From: Armatimonadota bacterium
GTDB taxonomy: Bacteria > Armatimonadota > HRBIN16
DNA length: 64,000 nucleotides
Direction of reading: 5' to 3'
Assembly (NCBI GenBank): GCA_026003195.1
Contig: BPGU01000004.1
Coordinates: forward strand, 524,209 to 588,208
Shown here: one piece after another, positions 26,512 to 35,753 of the stretch
Layout of the letters: every line of letters begins with the position of its first letter
Position numbering within the stretch: position 1 is the stretch's first letter
Translations under genes and position numbers: made by a program
The notes under the pieces: model-generated
The model's database searches: none
What the model saw: the letters and a program-made list of their open reading frames with translations, nothing else
What the model was told of the DNA's origin: nothing

Positions 26512-29500
26512 TCAGTCGACAACCTCCGGTTCGCGCACGGGCACTTGTTCCTTCGGGTAGATGCCCCTTCGGAATATCGTACGCGCAATCCAGTTGCCCA
26601 TGTCATCGAACACCGTATACACACAGGGAATGACCACCAGCGTCAACAAGGTAGACAACAGCAACCCGCCGATGACTGCGATACCCAGAGGCGCGCGGAA
26701 CTCGGAACCACGCCCGATTGCCAGAGCTACAGGCAACATGCCAAACACCATCGCAAAGGTGGTCATCAGAATCGGGCGCAAACGGGTGGGGCCGGCTTCC
26801 AGCAACGCCTGCAAACGCGGCAGCCCACGACTGCGCAACGTGTTGGTATAGTCTACCAGCAGGATGGCGTTTTTGGTCACCAGCCCCATCAGCATGATGA
26901 TACCGATCATCGACACAATGTTGAGCGAGTTGCCGGTGATGATCAGTCCCAACAGCGCACCGATCATCGCCTGTGGCAGACTGAGCATGATGGTCAGCGG
27001 CATCAGCAGCGATTCGAACAACGCTGCCATCAGCATGTACACCAGTATGATAGCCAGCAGCAGTGCCTGTCCCAGGTATGCGCCCTCTTCCTGCTGGAAC
27101 TGAATCTCACCAGACCACTTCAGTTGCACACCGGGCGGTGGTAGATTCGCCTTTGCCAGAGCCTCGTCGATCACCAGCTGCATATTGCCTGGCGCGTAGC
27201 CGGGCTTGAGGAATGCGGTAAAGGTGACCAGTCGCTGGCGGTTCTTGCGGTCTATCTTGGTCGGACCGCTGGTCATTTCCACACTGGCAACATCCGACAG
27301 GCGCACGGGGCGTCCGCTGAAGTAGCCGATGACCAGATCGCTGACCGTGTTGACGTCCTCACGCTGTGCCTTTGTCAGCTGCACGCGGATGTCGTACTCT
27401 TTACCGCCCTCGCGGAACTTGGTATCGGTATTGCCCTCGATGTATGTGCGCAGCGCGGAAGCGACCTGTGCGACCGTCATGCCTACCGATGCCGCTTTGT
27501 CGGGGTCGACGCGCACCTGTAGCTCGGGCTTGCCCAGCTTCCACGAGATATCGGGGTCCACAACACCCTCAATAGACGATACCACCGCCATCACGCGCTC
27601 GGCGGTACGCACCAGGAGTTCGGCGTCTTGCCCGGTCAGCTCTATTTGAATAGGCGCACCTGCGCCGCCGCGGAAACCGGAAACCGCGTTGATTTTAATC
27701 TTCGCGCCGGGAATCGTACCTATCTTCTGGCGTATCTCCTCGGCAATCTCAGAGCTGGGGCGGGTGCGCAGGTAGGGATGTTTCACCCAGGGAAGCCACC
27801 CTGTCAACTTGTCTCCCAGAGCCTGTTTCTCTGCACAGGTAATCTGTATCTCGCCGTACTGCGCTCCCCGTCCGCCGGTGCCGAATATGCCCGCGGTGGT
27901 GTTGCCGATGCTGGTGAACATATGCTCCACATCGCGACGAATGGAGGGAGTATTATAGATGACCTCTTCGATACGCGAAAGCACCCGGTCTGTTGTCTCC
28001 AGCGATGTACCCGCTGGCATCTCCACAGAGATCTGGATGACGCCCTGATCCTGGTCGGGCGCAAAGCGGAACGGCAACAAGGGTCGTCCTATCGCGCTCC
28101 CCAGCAAGCCTGACAGGAAGAAAGCGCCCGCCATGATGAACGTGCCCCATCCGGCGACGAAGAGTGGCTTGCGGTTACTGCGCCATATCAGGGCGAGCAG
28201 CCAGAACAGGAAACCAAACAACGCGGTGAAGCCTGCAACAAATGCGGCGGGTATCAGAAACCTCTTGCCCACCAGCGAAGCGGCGATAATCAGCAGGATG
28301 CTCAGCAGCAAACCGTTTCCGATGCCGATGACCAGCCAGCGACGACGCAATGCCTTCTCCAGAATGCGCCGATAGAGCCTGTCCAGCGCGTGGTAGAAAC
28401 GGTCAAACGCCGCAAATACCCCACGCTTTGCCTCTATTTCCTCGCCTGCACGGAACCATCGCGACGCCAGCATCGGCGTGAGCGTAAACGAGACGAACAG
28501 AGAGAAGAGGGTAGCGGTCGCCACGGTGATACCGAATGCGCGGAAGAACTGTCCCACAATGCCTCCCATGAAGGCAATGGGCACGAACACCACCACGTCT
28601 ACCAGCGTGATGGTAATCGCCGCCAGACCGATTTCCGAACGTCCGTTGAGCGCGGCTTCGGCAGGTTCTTCACCTTTGGTCAGGTGGCGGAAGATATTTT
28701 CCAGCACCACGATGGAGTCGTCCACCAGGATACCCACCGCCAGCGAGAGCGCCAGCATGGTCATCGTGTTCAGCGTGAAGTCGAAGCCGTACATCACCAG
28801 GAAGGTGCTGATGATAGAGGTGGGTATCGCCAGCGAGACGATGAACGTACCGCGGATATTGTGCAGGAAGAGATACACGATGGTCACCGCGAGGAATATC
28901 GCCAGAAAGAGCGCTACCCGCAGGTCGGTAAGGCTCTCCAGAACAAACTTGGACTCGTCCTGGGTGAGCACGAACTCGATATCTTGGGGTATTTCCCTCT
29001 TCAGCCGCTCTACTTCGCGCTTCACGCCTTCACAGACGTCCACTGTATTCGCATCGGCGGCTTTGGTAATGATGATAGCTACCGTGTTGCGGGTGTTCAC
29101 CCGTGCCCCTTCGGTGCGCTCGGCAACGTCATCCCTGACGGTAGCCACGTCCGCGAGGCGTAGCACATTGGGCGCACCCATCGGGTTCATCCGGTTAGTG
29201 ACGGGGATGCGCACGTTGCGTATCTGGTCCAGGTTCTGGAACTCGCCCACCACGCGCACGGCGTACTCGTGGCGCTCTTCCTCGATTCGCCCGCTGGGCA
29301 CGTTCAGGTTCGCCGCCTGCAACGCCTGCACCACCTGCATAATGTTCAGCCCGTAGGCATCGAGGCGCGCCTGATCCACCTCTACACGGATTTCACGGAC
29401 ATCGCCGCCTACTATCGACACCGAAGCCACACCCGGCACACGTGCCAGCCGGTTGCTCACGATCTCCTCGGCGATATAGCGCAACTGCTTGGTGGGACGG

Positions 29501-29937
29501 TCGCTGGACATGCCGTAGTAGAGTACCGGGAAGGCATTGATATCTACCTTAGAGATGGACGGCGACAGCGCTTCACGGGGCAGAGAGGCGCGGATGGCGT
29601 CCACCTTCTCACGCACATCGGCGGCTGCCTGACTGGAATCGATACCCAGGTTGAACTCGATGGCAACCAGCGAAATGCCTTCTTGGGAGACCGAGGTGAC
29701 ATTCTTGACGCCGTTGATACCGTTCACCGCGTCCTCAATCCGCTTCGAGATGAGCGTTTCCACTTCGCGCGGACCTGCGCCCGGGTACACTGTGGTAACA
29801 ATGACGTACGGGAAATCCACGCTCGGGTTCAGCTCCACGCGCATCCTGCTGGCGGCCGTCCATCCCAGCACCGCCAGGGCGGAAAACACCATCAGGATGA
29901 AAACGGGGCGCCGTATCGCTATACTGGTCAGCCACAT
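26512..29937 (-). CDS. RND efflux permease (AcrB/HAE1-type) with an extra helical hairpin
   Basis: 1141 residues, about 100 longer than AcrB. The proton relay is intact: the Asp pair D406-D407 in GILVDDSIVVLENIFRHL and Lys in GLVTKNAILLVDYTN. The two porter halves and both four-helix blocks are recognisable. After TM7 (533-556) there are two additional hydrophobic segments (about 561-584 and 591-615), separated by the positive loop RSNRK, before the second porter domain (VIQISVEMPAGTSLETTD). It uses the proton gradient to expel drugs or other amphiphiles through the adaptor and TolC encoded upstream. Substrate is unknown. Confidence 0.95.
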   Translation of the reverse strand: MWLTSIAIRRPVFILMVFSALAVLGWTAASRMRVELNPSVDFPYVIVTTVYPGAGPREVETLISKRIEDAVNGINGVKNVTSVSQEGISLVAIEFNLGIDSSQAAADVREKVDAIRASLPREALSPSISKVDINAFPVLYYGMSSDRPTKQLRYIAEEIVSNRLARVPGVASVSIVGGDVREIRVEVDQARLDAYGLNIMQVVQALQAANLNVPSGRIEEERHEYAVRVVGEFQNLDQIRNVRIPVTNRMNPMGAPNVLRLADVATVRDDVAERTEGARVNTRNTVAIIITKAADANTVDVCEGVKREVERLKREIPQDIEFVLTQDESKFVLESLTDLRVALFLAIFLAVTIVYLFLHNIRGTFIVSLAIPTSIISTFLVMYGFDFTLNTMTMLALSLAVGILVDDSIVVLENIFRHLTKGEEPAEAALNGRSEIGLAAITITLVDVVVFVPIAFMGGIVGQFFRAFGITVATATLFSLFVSFTLTPMLASRWFRAGEEIEAKRGVFAAFDRFYHALDRLYRRILEKALRRRWLVIGIGNGLLLSILLIIAASLVGKRFLIPAAFVAGFTALFGFLFWLLALIWRSNRKPLFVAGWGTFIMAGAFFLSGLLGSAIGRPLLPFRFAPDQDQGVIQISVEMPAGTSLETTDRVLSRIEEVIYNTPSIRRDVEHMFTSIGNTTAGIFGTGGRGAQYGEIQITCAEKQALGDKLTGWLPWVKHPYLRTRPSSEIAEEIRQKIGTIPGAKIKINAVSGFRGGAGAPIQIELTGQDAELLVRTAERVMAVVSSIEGVVDPDISWKLGKPELQVRVDPDKAASVGMTVAQVASALRTYIEGNTDTKFREGGKEYDIRVQLTKAQREDVNTVSDLVIGYFSGRPVRLSDVASVEMTSGPTKIDRKNRQRLVTFTAFLKPGYAPGNMQLVIDEALAKANLPPPGVQLKWSGEIQFQQEEGAYLGQALLLAIILVYMLMAALFESLLMPLTIMLSLPQAMIGALLGLIITGNSLNIVSMIGIIMLMGLVTKNAILLVDYTNTLRSRGLPRLQALLEAGPTRLRPILMTTFAMVFGMLPVALAIGRGSEFRAPLGIAVIGGLLLSTLLTLVVIPCVYTVFDDMGNWIARTIFRRGIYPKEQVPVREPEVVD

Positions 29938-29961
29938 GCTTGCTTCTCCTCCCTGCCAGAA

Positions 29962-31434
29962 TTAGGAACCGCCCGCGCTCGCCGCTTCGGCGGTTTGCAA
30001 CGGCTCCACGCGCACCTTGTCGCCGTCGCGCAGGTTCTCCTGACCCTGTACCACGACCTGCGCGCCCGCCGGAATACCACGCACCTCGGCGTTGACGCCG
30101 TTGATGTAGCCCGTCTGCACCGCTACTCGTCGTGCAACGCCCTCCTTCACCACAAACACCACCTGCTTGCCGTCCTGGGTGAGAATGGCGTCTTTGGGAA
30201 TGAGCACGACGTTGCGGTGCACGTCCACCAGTATCTCGCCGCGTGCGAACATCTGCGGCTTGAGCATACCGCCTTCGTTCTGCATGTCCACGCGCACGAT
30301 AAAATCGCGCGAACCTTCTGAGCCAACGGGATAGATTCGGCTCACCGTACCCCGGAACTGCTTACCCGGGTAGGCATCTACCGTGACGGTGACCGATTGC
30401 CCCACCCGAACATAGCGCACCTCCGTCTCGGAGACGCGCGCCTCGAAGAAGATGGCGTTGAGGTTCACAATGCGTACCAGGGGCGTCCCTGCCCCCGCCA
30501 TCTGCCCGGGTTGCGCCGCACGCATCGCCACCGTGCCGCTGATAGGGGAACGGATGAACGCGCTGTCGTACTGCTGGCGAGCATAGAACAGCCCAGCCTC
30601 TGCCTGCGCCACCAGCGCTTTCGCCGCATTGACCTCATCCTGACGCACGCGCAGCTGCAGGTTGCCCGTTTGCGCCAGACGTACTGCCTCTTCTGCCTGC
30701 TTGACCAGCGCACGCTGGGCGTCGATGTCTTCCTGGCGCGGACCTTCCTGCACCATGCTCAGCTGCTCCTGAGCGGTGCGATACTGCGCCAGCGCGATGT
30801 CGTATGCCATCTGAGCAGCATCCAGCTGCTGCTTGGGCACAGCATCCTGCTGATACAGTCGACGCACCCGCTCCAGATTCGCCTGAGCGTTCTCCAGATT
30901 CGCCTTTGCCGAGGCGACCTGTTGCTCCACCTGCTGACGTTCCTGTCGACGTGCTCCTGTCTCCAGCGCTCTCAGGCGAGCCTTTGCTGCTTCCAGCGCA
31001 GCTTCCGCCTGGCGCAGACTGGTCTCGTTCTGAGTGGGCTGCAGTTCGAGGGCGGTTTCCGCCTGCTTCAGCCGCGCCCGCGCCGATTTTAACGCCGCTT
31101 CTGCCTGGCGCACCTGCGCTTCCAGGTCGCTGGTATCCTGTTGCACGAGTATCTGTCCCGCCGTCACCACATCTCCTTCGCGCACGAAGACCCTGGCGAT
31201 CTTGCCCGGAACCTTTGCAGAGAGCACCACATCATCCAGCGTCTGCAAGGAGCCGGTGACGGAGATGGTAAAGGGAATATCCCCTGTGCGTGCACTGACC
31301 ACCGCTACGGCGGTTGCAGGCGCAGCAGCTTGCTGGGCAGGAGAAACCGGCGCGCGACGCGCGCATCCACCGAGCAATCCTGCCAGACCCAGCAGGGCGA
31401 ACCCCGTGAAAATTGCCTTCCGGTACACTGCCAT
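29962..31434 (-). CDS. RND efflux periplasmic adaptor lipoprotein
   Basis: Start ATG 31434, preceded by AAAGGAGGGGC; earlier in-frame starts would run back into the tolC gene. The 490-residue protein has a lipoprotein signal with lipobox LLGGC (Cys 24). Then come the membrane-fusion-protein domains: barrel-sandwich halves (GDIPFTISVTGSLQTLDDV and AFIRSPISGTVAMRAAQPGQ) flanking a long alpha-hairpin coiled coil (about 110-260, with alanine/glutamine/arginine heptads). A beta-barrel and membrane-proximal domain (LRDGDKVRVE) close the protein. It links the RND pump to TolC. Confidence 0.95.
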   Translation of the reverse strand: MAVYRKAIFTGFALLGLAGLLGGCARRAPVSPAQQAAAPATAVAVVSARTGDIPFTISVTGSLQTLDDVVLSAKVPGKIARVFVREGDVVTAGQILVQQDTSDLEAQVRQAEAALKSARARLKQAETALELQPTQNETSLRQAEAALEAAKARLRALETGARRQERQQVEQQVASAKANLENAQANLERVRRLYQQDAVPKQQLDAAQMAYDIALAQYRTAQEQLSMVQEGPRQEDIDAQRALVKQAEEAVRLAQTGNLQLRVRQDEVNAAKALVAQAEAGLFYARQQYDSAFIRSPISGTVAMRAAQPGQMAGAGTPLVRIVNLNAIFFEARVSETEVRYVRVGQSVTVTVDAYPGKQFRGTVSRIYPVGSEGSRDFIVRVDMQNEGGMLKPQMFARGEILVDVHRNVVLIPKDAILTQDGKQVVFVVKEGVARRVAVQTGYINGVNAEVRGIPAGAQVVVQGQENLRDGDKVRVEPLQTAEAASAGGS

Positions 31435-31471
31435 GCCCCTCCTTTGTGAATTCGCCTTTCTCTTCTTCTCG

Positions 31472-32806
31472 TTATGGTGTTTGTGCATATCTGCCCATCG
31501 CTTTCTCGAGGCGCGCCCACGCCACGCGCAAGTCATAGCGCGCGTTGACGAGGTTCTGCTCCGCCTGCGTATACGCCAGCTCGGCATCGCTCAGCTCCAG
31601 CTGCGTGGAGACGCCCGCCTCGTAGCGCACGCGGGCGACGCGCAGGCTCTCGGTGGCTGCCTGTAGCCCCTTCTCCGCCGCCACCACCTTCTCACGAGCC
31701 TCCTGCAAGCTCAGGTAGGCACTGCGCACCTCCAGAGCGATACCCTCGCGCACGTTCTCCACAGCCACCTTCGCCTTGTCCACATCGGCGCGCGCCTGTT
31801 CCACTCTACCCTGCGTTTGACCGCTGTCCCAAATCTTGAACTGCAGCGCGGCGATGGTCGTGAAGCTGGACTCGCGAGGCTGGAAGGTAGAGGTTTTGAG
31901 GTTGAAGTCCCACTGCCCACGCACGATAAGACTGGGCAGCTGGTCGCGCTTGGCGGCGGTTATCTGCTTTTCGGAGAGCGACACTCCCAGATTGGCTTGA
32001 ATCAACTCTGGGCGTTTGGAAAGCGCCTCCTGCAGATACTGGTTAAAATCCGCCTGTTCCGGCTCTGGCTCGTCGGCAGGAATGAGTTCCACAGGCTCGT
32101 CCACACGCCTGCCCAGCACGTTATTGAACGCTGCCTTCGCCAGCTGCAGGGCGTTGCGTGCGGTAATCACCGCTTGCTGTGCCGCCGACACGGCAGCGTC
32201 AGCGCGCATCACATCCAGCCTCGGGCTAACGCCAGCGTCTACTGCTGCTTGTGCCAGCCTGCGACGAGTCTCCGCGTTCTGCAACGCCTCTTCCGCTACC
32301 TTCACCAGTTCCTGCGCACGCAGCACGTCATAAAATGCCTGCTTCACCTGCAACACCACCTCGTTGCGCGTACGCTGCACATCCAGGTTGGCAATGCGCG
32401 AATACAGTGAAGCAGCGTCGGTCGCCGTGCGCACCACTCCACTCACATCGATCACCTGGCTCAGGCTCACCGTCGCTGTGCCGGAATCGATGGGTTGAAT
32501 CTCTATCTCGTTGAAAGTGAAAGTACCGCTAGTGGGGTCAAAAGAGGGAAACTTTGCCTTCGGCACGCGGTCCAATCGCCGATAGTTCGCCGATACGTCC
32601 AGCTGGGGTAACCCCGCCCCTTTGGCTTCGCGCACCCGGGCGTTGGCTTTCCGTTCGTCCTGCAACACACTTCGCAAGCTACGGCTGTTCTGCAACGCAA
32701 TGCGGATACTGTCCTGAAGGGTGAACGCAGACGGCTGCTGTTGCGCCCACGCCCCTGCCGACAGCACCAGAAACACCCCTGCTGCAAGGGAGCGAAACAC
32801 TTTCAC
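31472..32806 (-). CDS. TolC-family outer-membrane efflux protein
   Basis: 444 residues. A signal peptide (about 1-21, ending GAWA) is followed by two long alpha-helical repeats with internal homology (VLQVKQAFYDVLRAQELVKVAEEAL and LEVRSAYLSLQEAREKVVAAEKGL) and LRVARVRYEAGVSTQLELSDAE, the OEP family signature. It forms the trimeric outer-membrane duct. The GTG start (32804-32806) overlaps the stop of the AbrB-like gene (GTGA), with AGGAG just upstream. Confidence 0.94.
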   Translation of the reverse strand: MKVFRSLAAGVFLVLSAGAWAQQQPSAFTLQDSIRIALQNSRSLRSVLQDERKANARVREAKGAGLPQLDVSANYRRLDRVPKAKFPSFDPTSGTFTFNEIEIQPIDSGTATVSLSQVIDVSGVVRTATDAASLYSRIANLDVQRTRNEVVLQVKQAFYDVLRAQELVKVAEEALQNAETRRRLAQAAVDAGVSPRLDVMRADAAVSAAQQAVITARNALQLAKAAFNNVLGRRVDEPVELIPADEPEPEQADFNQYLQEALSKRPELIQANLGVSLSEKQITAAKRDQLPSLIVRGQWDFNLKTSTFQPRESSFTTIAALQFKIWDSGQTQGRVEQARADVDKAKVAVENVREGIALEVRSAYLSLQEAREKVVAAEKGLQAATESLRVARVRYEAGVSTQLELSDAELAYTQAEQNLVNARYDLRVAWARLEKAMGRYAQTP

Positions 32807-33069
32807 TCCTGCTCACCTCCTGATTGCGCAAACTGGCTTTCCAATCGCTCAACCTCTCGCTCGAACATCTCCAGAAACTCACGCACCGACTGCATCTTAA
32901 AGGCGATGAAGCCGGCGTACATCGGATGGCGCATGATAATGAGCTTGTCGCCCGGCTCGATACCCAGCTCCCGACGCGCCTCCGCCGGTATCACCATCTG
33001 TCCCCGCTCGCCGACCGTCACCATACCATAGGTGGCTTCTTCGAAACTGTAATCCCTTCGCCCATGCAT
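32803..33069 (-). CDS. AbrB/SpoVT-type swapped-hairpin DNA-binding protein
   Basis: I prefer ATG 33069, six bases after AGGGGG, giving 88 residues; longer in-frame starts run into repeated ATG-rich leader sequence. The SpoVT/AbrB core is MVTVGERGQMVIPAEARRELGIEPGDKLIIM (about 16-46), the looped-hinge beta-hairpin that binds DNA as a dimer. A charged helical tail follows (REFLEMFEREVERLESQ). Family members are antitoxins or transition-state regulators. No toxin is adjacent: the next gene is tolC, overlapped by four bases. It may therefore be a second regulator of the efflux operon. Confidence 0.88.
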   Translation of the reverse strand: MHGRRDYSFEEATYGMVTVGERGQMVIPAEARRELGIEPGDKLIIMRHPMYAGFIAFKMQSVREFLEMFEREVERLESQFAQSGGEQE

Positions 33070-33083
33070 ACCATCCCCCTGCC

Positions 33084-33115
33084 TCATGTGATTCATGCAA
33101 ATCATGTGAATCATG
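33084..33115 (-). repeat. Tandem 14-bp repeats in the efflux-operon leader
   Basis: TCATGTGATTCATG (33084-33097) and TCATGTGAATCATG (33102-33115) are direct repeats, 13/14 identical with an 18-base period. They lie between the promoter and the AbrB-like start. They contain overlapping inverted CATG/GATTCA elements and could be an operator for the AbrB-like protein or another regulator. Confidence 0.55.
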
Positions 33116-33126
33116 CGTTCGGCAGA

Positions 33127-33156
33127 AGTGTACCACAAACGTATCGCTCTGGTCAA
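33127..33156 (-). promoter_or_regulatory. Promoter of the efflux operon
   Basis: Minus-strand TTGACC (plus 33151-33156), 18-base spacer, TACACT (plus 33127-33132). It starts inside the last codons of tetR (stop at 33153). A TetR-box-like segment (plus 33134-33143) lies in the spacer, where a bound repressor would block RNA polymerase. Confidence 0.6.
33134..33143. promoter_or_regulatory. Candidate TetR box 3 (within promoter spacer)
   Basis: CACAAACGTA matches 8 of 10 positions of the AACAAACGTT core in box 2 (33175-33190). It sits between the -35 and -10 of the efflux promoter. Confidence 0.4.
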
Positions 33157-33821
33157 CACTTTGCATGCTCTTGATTGAACAAACGTTCAATTTCTGCGGC
33201 GGACACCGGTTCCACCCACAAACCTCTCAGCACCATCGGCACACTATACTTCAGAAACTTTTCCCTTCGCTGCTGCCACTCACGCTCGGGAGCCTGTCCC
33301 CACGTGAAGAAAAGCGCAAACGCCATCCCCAGTAACATGCCCGCCACCGCCTCCGCATCCACATCGGCACGAAACACGCCGCGTTGTTGCTGTTCCTGCA
33401 GGTAGCGGGTGAGGTTCGCCGTATTGTCTTCCGCCATGGCGCGGAAATAGCGGGCACACACGGGGTTGCGCATGAATTCGATGATGAACATGCGTGCCAT
33501 AGAGGCGTTGTGCCGCATCATATCCAGAAACTCTTCTAGGATGCGGTGCAGTACCTCTGCGGGATGGGCATCGCCTGCTTCGTCTAGTACCTTTCGGAGG
33601 ACGGGAGCAAAGCTGCGTGCCTTGAGCACTTCTTCAAAAAGGTGCTCCTTATTGCGAAAATAGTGGTATACCAACGCCTCGGTGACGCCTGCGGCGCGGG
33701 CGATGTCGCGGATAGACGCTCCGTCGTAGCCCTTTTCGGCGAACTGCTGGAGCGCAGCGTCTATCAGCTGCTGCCGACGCATTTGCGCCTGCTGATTGCG
33801 CGAGGGGAAAGACTTCGCCAT
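33153..33821 (-). CDS. TetR-family transcriptional regulator
   Basis: The start ATG 33821 gives 222 residues and places the typical arginine/glutamine-rich lead just before the domain; an upstream in-frame start has no support. The TetR N-terminal helix-turn-helix is clear: RRQQLIDAALQQFAEKGYDG, then SIRDIARAAGVTEALVYHYF at 36-55. The ligand-binding C-terminal domain is helical and variable. It lies directly upstream of the AbrB-TolC-adaptor-RND genes in the same direction and probably represses them. Its own promoter and the operon promoter carry similar palindromic boxes. Confidence 0.93.
   Translation of the reverse strand: MAKSFPSRNQQAQMRRQQLIDAALQQFAEKGYDGASIRDIARAAGVTEALVYHYFRNKEHLFEEVLKARSFAPVLRKVLDEAGDAHPAEVLHRILEEFLDMMRHNASMARMFIIEFMRNPVCARYFRAMAEDNTANLTRYLQEQQQRGVFRADVDAEAVAGMLLGMAFALFFTWGQAPEREWQQRREKFLKYSVPMVLRGLWVEPVSAAEIERLFNQEHAKC
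33175..33190. promoter_or_regulatory. Candidate TetR box 2 (palindrome in the end of tetR)
   Basis: TTGAAC-AAAC-GTTCAA, a perfect inverted repeat with 6-base arms, about 20 bases upstream of the efflux -35 box. It shares 11/16 positions with box 1 (33835-33850). It lies in coding sequence, so codon constraints could contribute. Confidence 0.5.
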
Positions 33822-33834
33822 GACCTGCCTTTTG

Positions 33835-33850
33835 CTTAACAAGCGTTTAG
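33835..33850. promoter_or_regulatory. Candidate TetR box 1 (autoregulation)
   Basis: CTTAACAAGCGTTTAG lies between the tetR -10 box and its ATG, around the expected start of transcription. With box 2 it suggests the shared core AACAA-N-CGTT. Confidence 0.5.
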
Positions 33851-33856
33851 TGTTTG

Positions 33857-33886
33857 GTATAGTACCCAAAGAGGGGAGGAAAATGC
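33857..33886 (-). promoter_or_regulatory. Putative tetR promoter
   Basis: Minus-strand TTGCAT, 18-base spacer, TACTAT, followed by box 1. Both hexamers match the consensus at about four of six positions. Confidence 0.4.
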
Positions 33887-33891
33887 AAGTG

Positions 33892-35700
33892 CTACTCCGC
33901 CACCTTCAGCACGCTGAGGAATGCTTCCTGCGGGATCTCCACATTGCCCAGCTGCTTCATGCGCTTTTTGCCCTCTTTTTGCTTCTCCAGCAGCTTGCGT
34001 TTGCGGGTCACGTCGCCGCCGTAGCACTTTGCCAACACGTTCTTGCGGAAGGGGGGGATACGCTCTGCCGCAATCACCTTACTGCCGATGGCTGCCTGGA
34101 TGCGCACCTCAAACTGCTGGCGTGGCACCACCTCGCGCAGCCGCTCCACCAGGGCGCGCCCACGGCTGTAGGCACGGTCGCGGTGGGTGATGAAGCTGAG
34201 GGCGTCCACCGGATCGCCGTTGATGAGGATATCCAGCTTCACCAGGTCCGACTGCCGGTAGCCTATAGGTTCGTAGTCGAAGGAGGCATAGCCTTTGGAG
34301 CGGCTTTTGAGCTGGTCATAGAAATCCAGCAGGATTTCCGCCAGAGGCAGGTCGTAGGTAAGCAGCACGCGATTCGGCGAGGGGTACTCCATCTTCACGA
34401 ACTCGCCGCGTCGCTCCATCGCCAGCTCCATCATCGCTCCCACGTACTCACTGGGCACAAAGATGGTAGCACGAATATAAGGCTCTTCGACAGTGGCAAT
34501 GGTTGTGGGTGGGGGCCAGTGTGCCGGGTTATCCAGCAGGATGACCTCGCCTTTGGTGGTGGTGATGCGGTACACCACGCTGGGCGCGGTGGCAATGAGC
34601 GAGAGACCGAACTCGCGCTCTAAACGCTCCTGCACGATGTCCATGTGCAGCAAGCCCAGAAAGCCGCAGCGGAATCCGAAACCCAGCGCGGCAGAGGTCT
34701 CCGGCTCGAACACCAGCGCCGCATCGTTGAGCTGCAGTTTCATCAGCGCGTCGCGCAGGTCGGAGAACTCTTCGCCATCCACCGGATACAGCCCGCAGTA
34801 CACCATTGGCTTGACCGGCTTGTAGCCGGGCAGAGGCTCTTCGGCTGGGCGCTCGGCATCGGTGATGGTATCGCCCACGCGCGTATCACCGACGGTCTTA
34901 ATGCCTGCGGTGAGGTAGCCGACTTCTCCTGTGCGCAGTTCGTCGCCCTCCTGCAGGCGCGGCGTGAAGAAGCCCACGCTGGTCACCTCGAATTCGCGCC
35001 CGGTGGACATAAAGCGGATACGCATGCCCGGGCGCACTACCCCGTCCACCACGCGGACATACACCACTACGCCCAGGTAAGGGTCGAAGTGCGAGTCGAA
35101 AATGAGCGCGCGCAGGGGCGCGTCCGGGTTACCTTGCGGAGGAGGCACTCGCTGCACCACTGCCTCTAAAATCTCTTCGGTGCCAATGCCCTCTTTCGCG
35201 CTGGCGAGGATGGCTTCGGAGGAATCCAGCATGAGGATATTTTCGATCTCCTCTTTCACGCGCTCGGGGTCGGCGGCGGGCAGGTCTATCTTGTTGATGA
35301 CAGGGATAATCTCCAGACCGTTATTCATGGCGAGGTTGACGTTGGCGATGGTCTGTGCTTCCACGCCCTGCGAGGCATCTACTACCAGCAGCGCGCCCTC
35401 GCACGCGGCGAGGCTACGCGACACCTCGTACGTGAAGTCCACGTGCCCCGGCGTGTCAATCAGGTTCAGCTCGTACTCCTGCCCGTTGCGCGCACGATAA
35501 GTCAGGCGCACGGCGGTCATCTTGATAGTGATGCCGCGCTCGCGCTCCAGGTCCATCTGGTCCAGCACCTGCTCCTGCATCTGGCGGGGGTCGATCGCGC
35601 CCGTAAACTCCAGAATGCGGTCGGCAAGGGTGGACTTTCCGTGGTCGATATGCGCAATGATACAGAAGTTTCGGATATGGTCTTGCGGCGCGTGTTGCAT
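33892..35700 (-). CDS. lepA: Elongation factor 4 (LepA)
   Basis: 602 residues from ATG 35700, which has GGAGG five bases upstream; the in-frame ATG at 35715 lies before that ribosome site. The GTPase motifs are [13 protein letters not shown] (G1), GITI (G2), DTPGHVDF (G3) and NKIDLP (G4). The LepA-specific C-terminal domain ends in [46 protein letters not shown]. It back-translocates stalled ribosomes. It ends just before the tetR upstream region; genes after it on the same strand are separate. Confidence 0.98.
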   Translation of the reverse strand: MQHAPQDHIRNFCIIAHIDHGKSTLADRILEFTGAIDPRQMQEQVLDQMDLERERGITIKMTAVRLTYRARNGQEYELNLIDTPGHVDFTYEVSRSLAACEGALLVVDASQGVEAQTIANVNLAMNNGLEIIPVINKIDLPAADPERVKEEIENILMLDSSEAILASAKEGIGTEEILEAVVQRVPPPQGNPDAPLRALIFDSHFDPYLGVVVYVRVVDGVVRPGMRIRFMSTGREFEVTSVGFFTPRLQEGDELRTGEVGYLTAGIKTVGDTRVGDTITDAERPAEEPLPGYKPVKPMVYCGLYPVDGEEFSDLRDALMKLQLNDAALVFEPETSAALGFGFRCGFLGLLHMDIVQERLEREFGLSLIATAPSVVYRITTTKGEVILLDNPAHWPPPTTIATVEEPYIRATIFVPSEYVGAMMELAMERRGEFVKMEYPSPNRVLLTYDLPLAEILLDFYDQLKSRSKGYASFDYEPIGYRQSDLVKLDILINGDPVDALSFITHRDRAYSRGRALVERLREVVPRQQFEVRIQAAIGSKVIAAERIPPFRKNVLAKCYGGDVTRKRKLLEKQKEGKKRMKQLGNVEIPQEAFLSVLKVAE

Positions 35701-35753
35701 CGATGCCTCCTGCACCGATGCGTATTGTATCCGAGAATGGGACGAAAAGTCAA

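Noticed and set aside
29269..30321. 350-codon plus-strand frame opposite the RND and adaptor genes
   Set aside because: It spans the junction of two well-supported minus-strand genes and has His/Arg-rich composition typical of shadows.
32803..33069. Type II toxin-antitoxin module
   Set aside because: Only the antitoxin-like AbrB domain is present; the neighbours are tetR and tolC, not a toxin.
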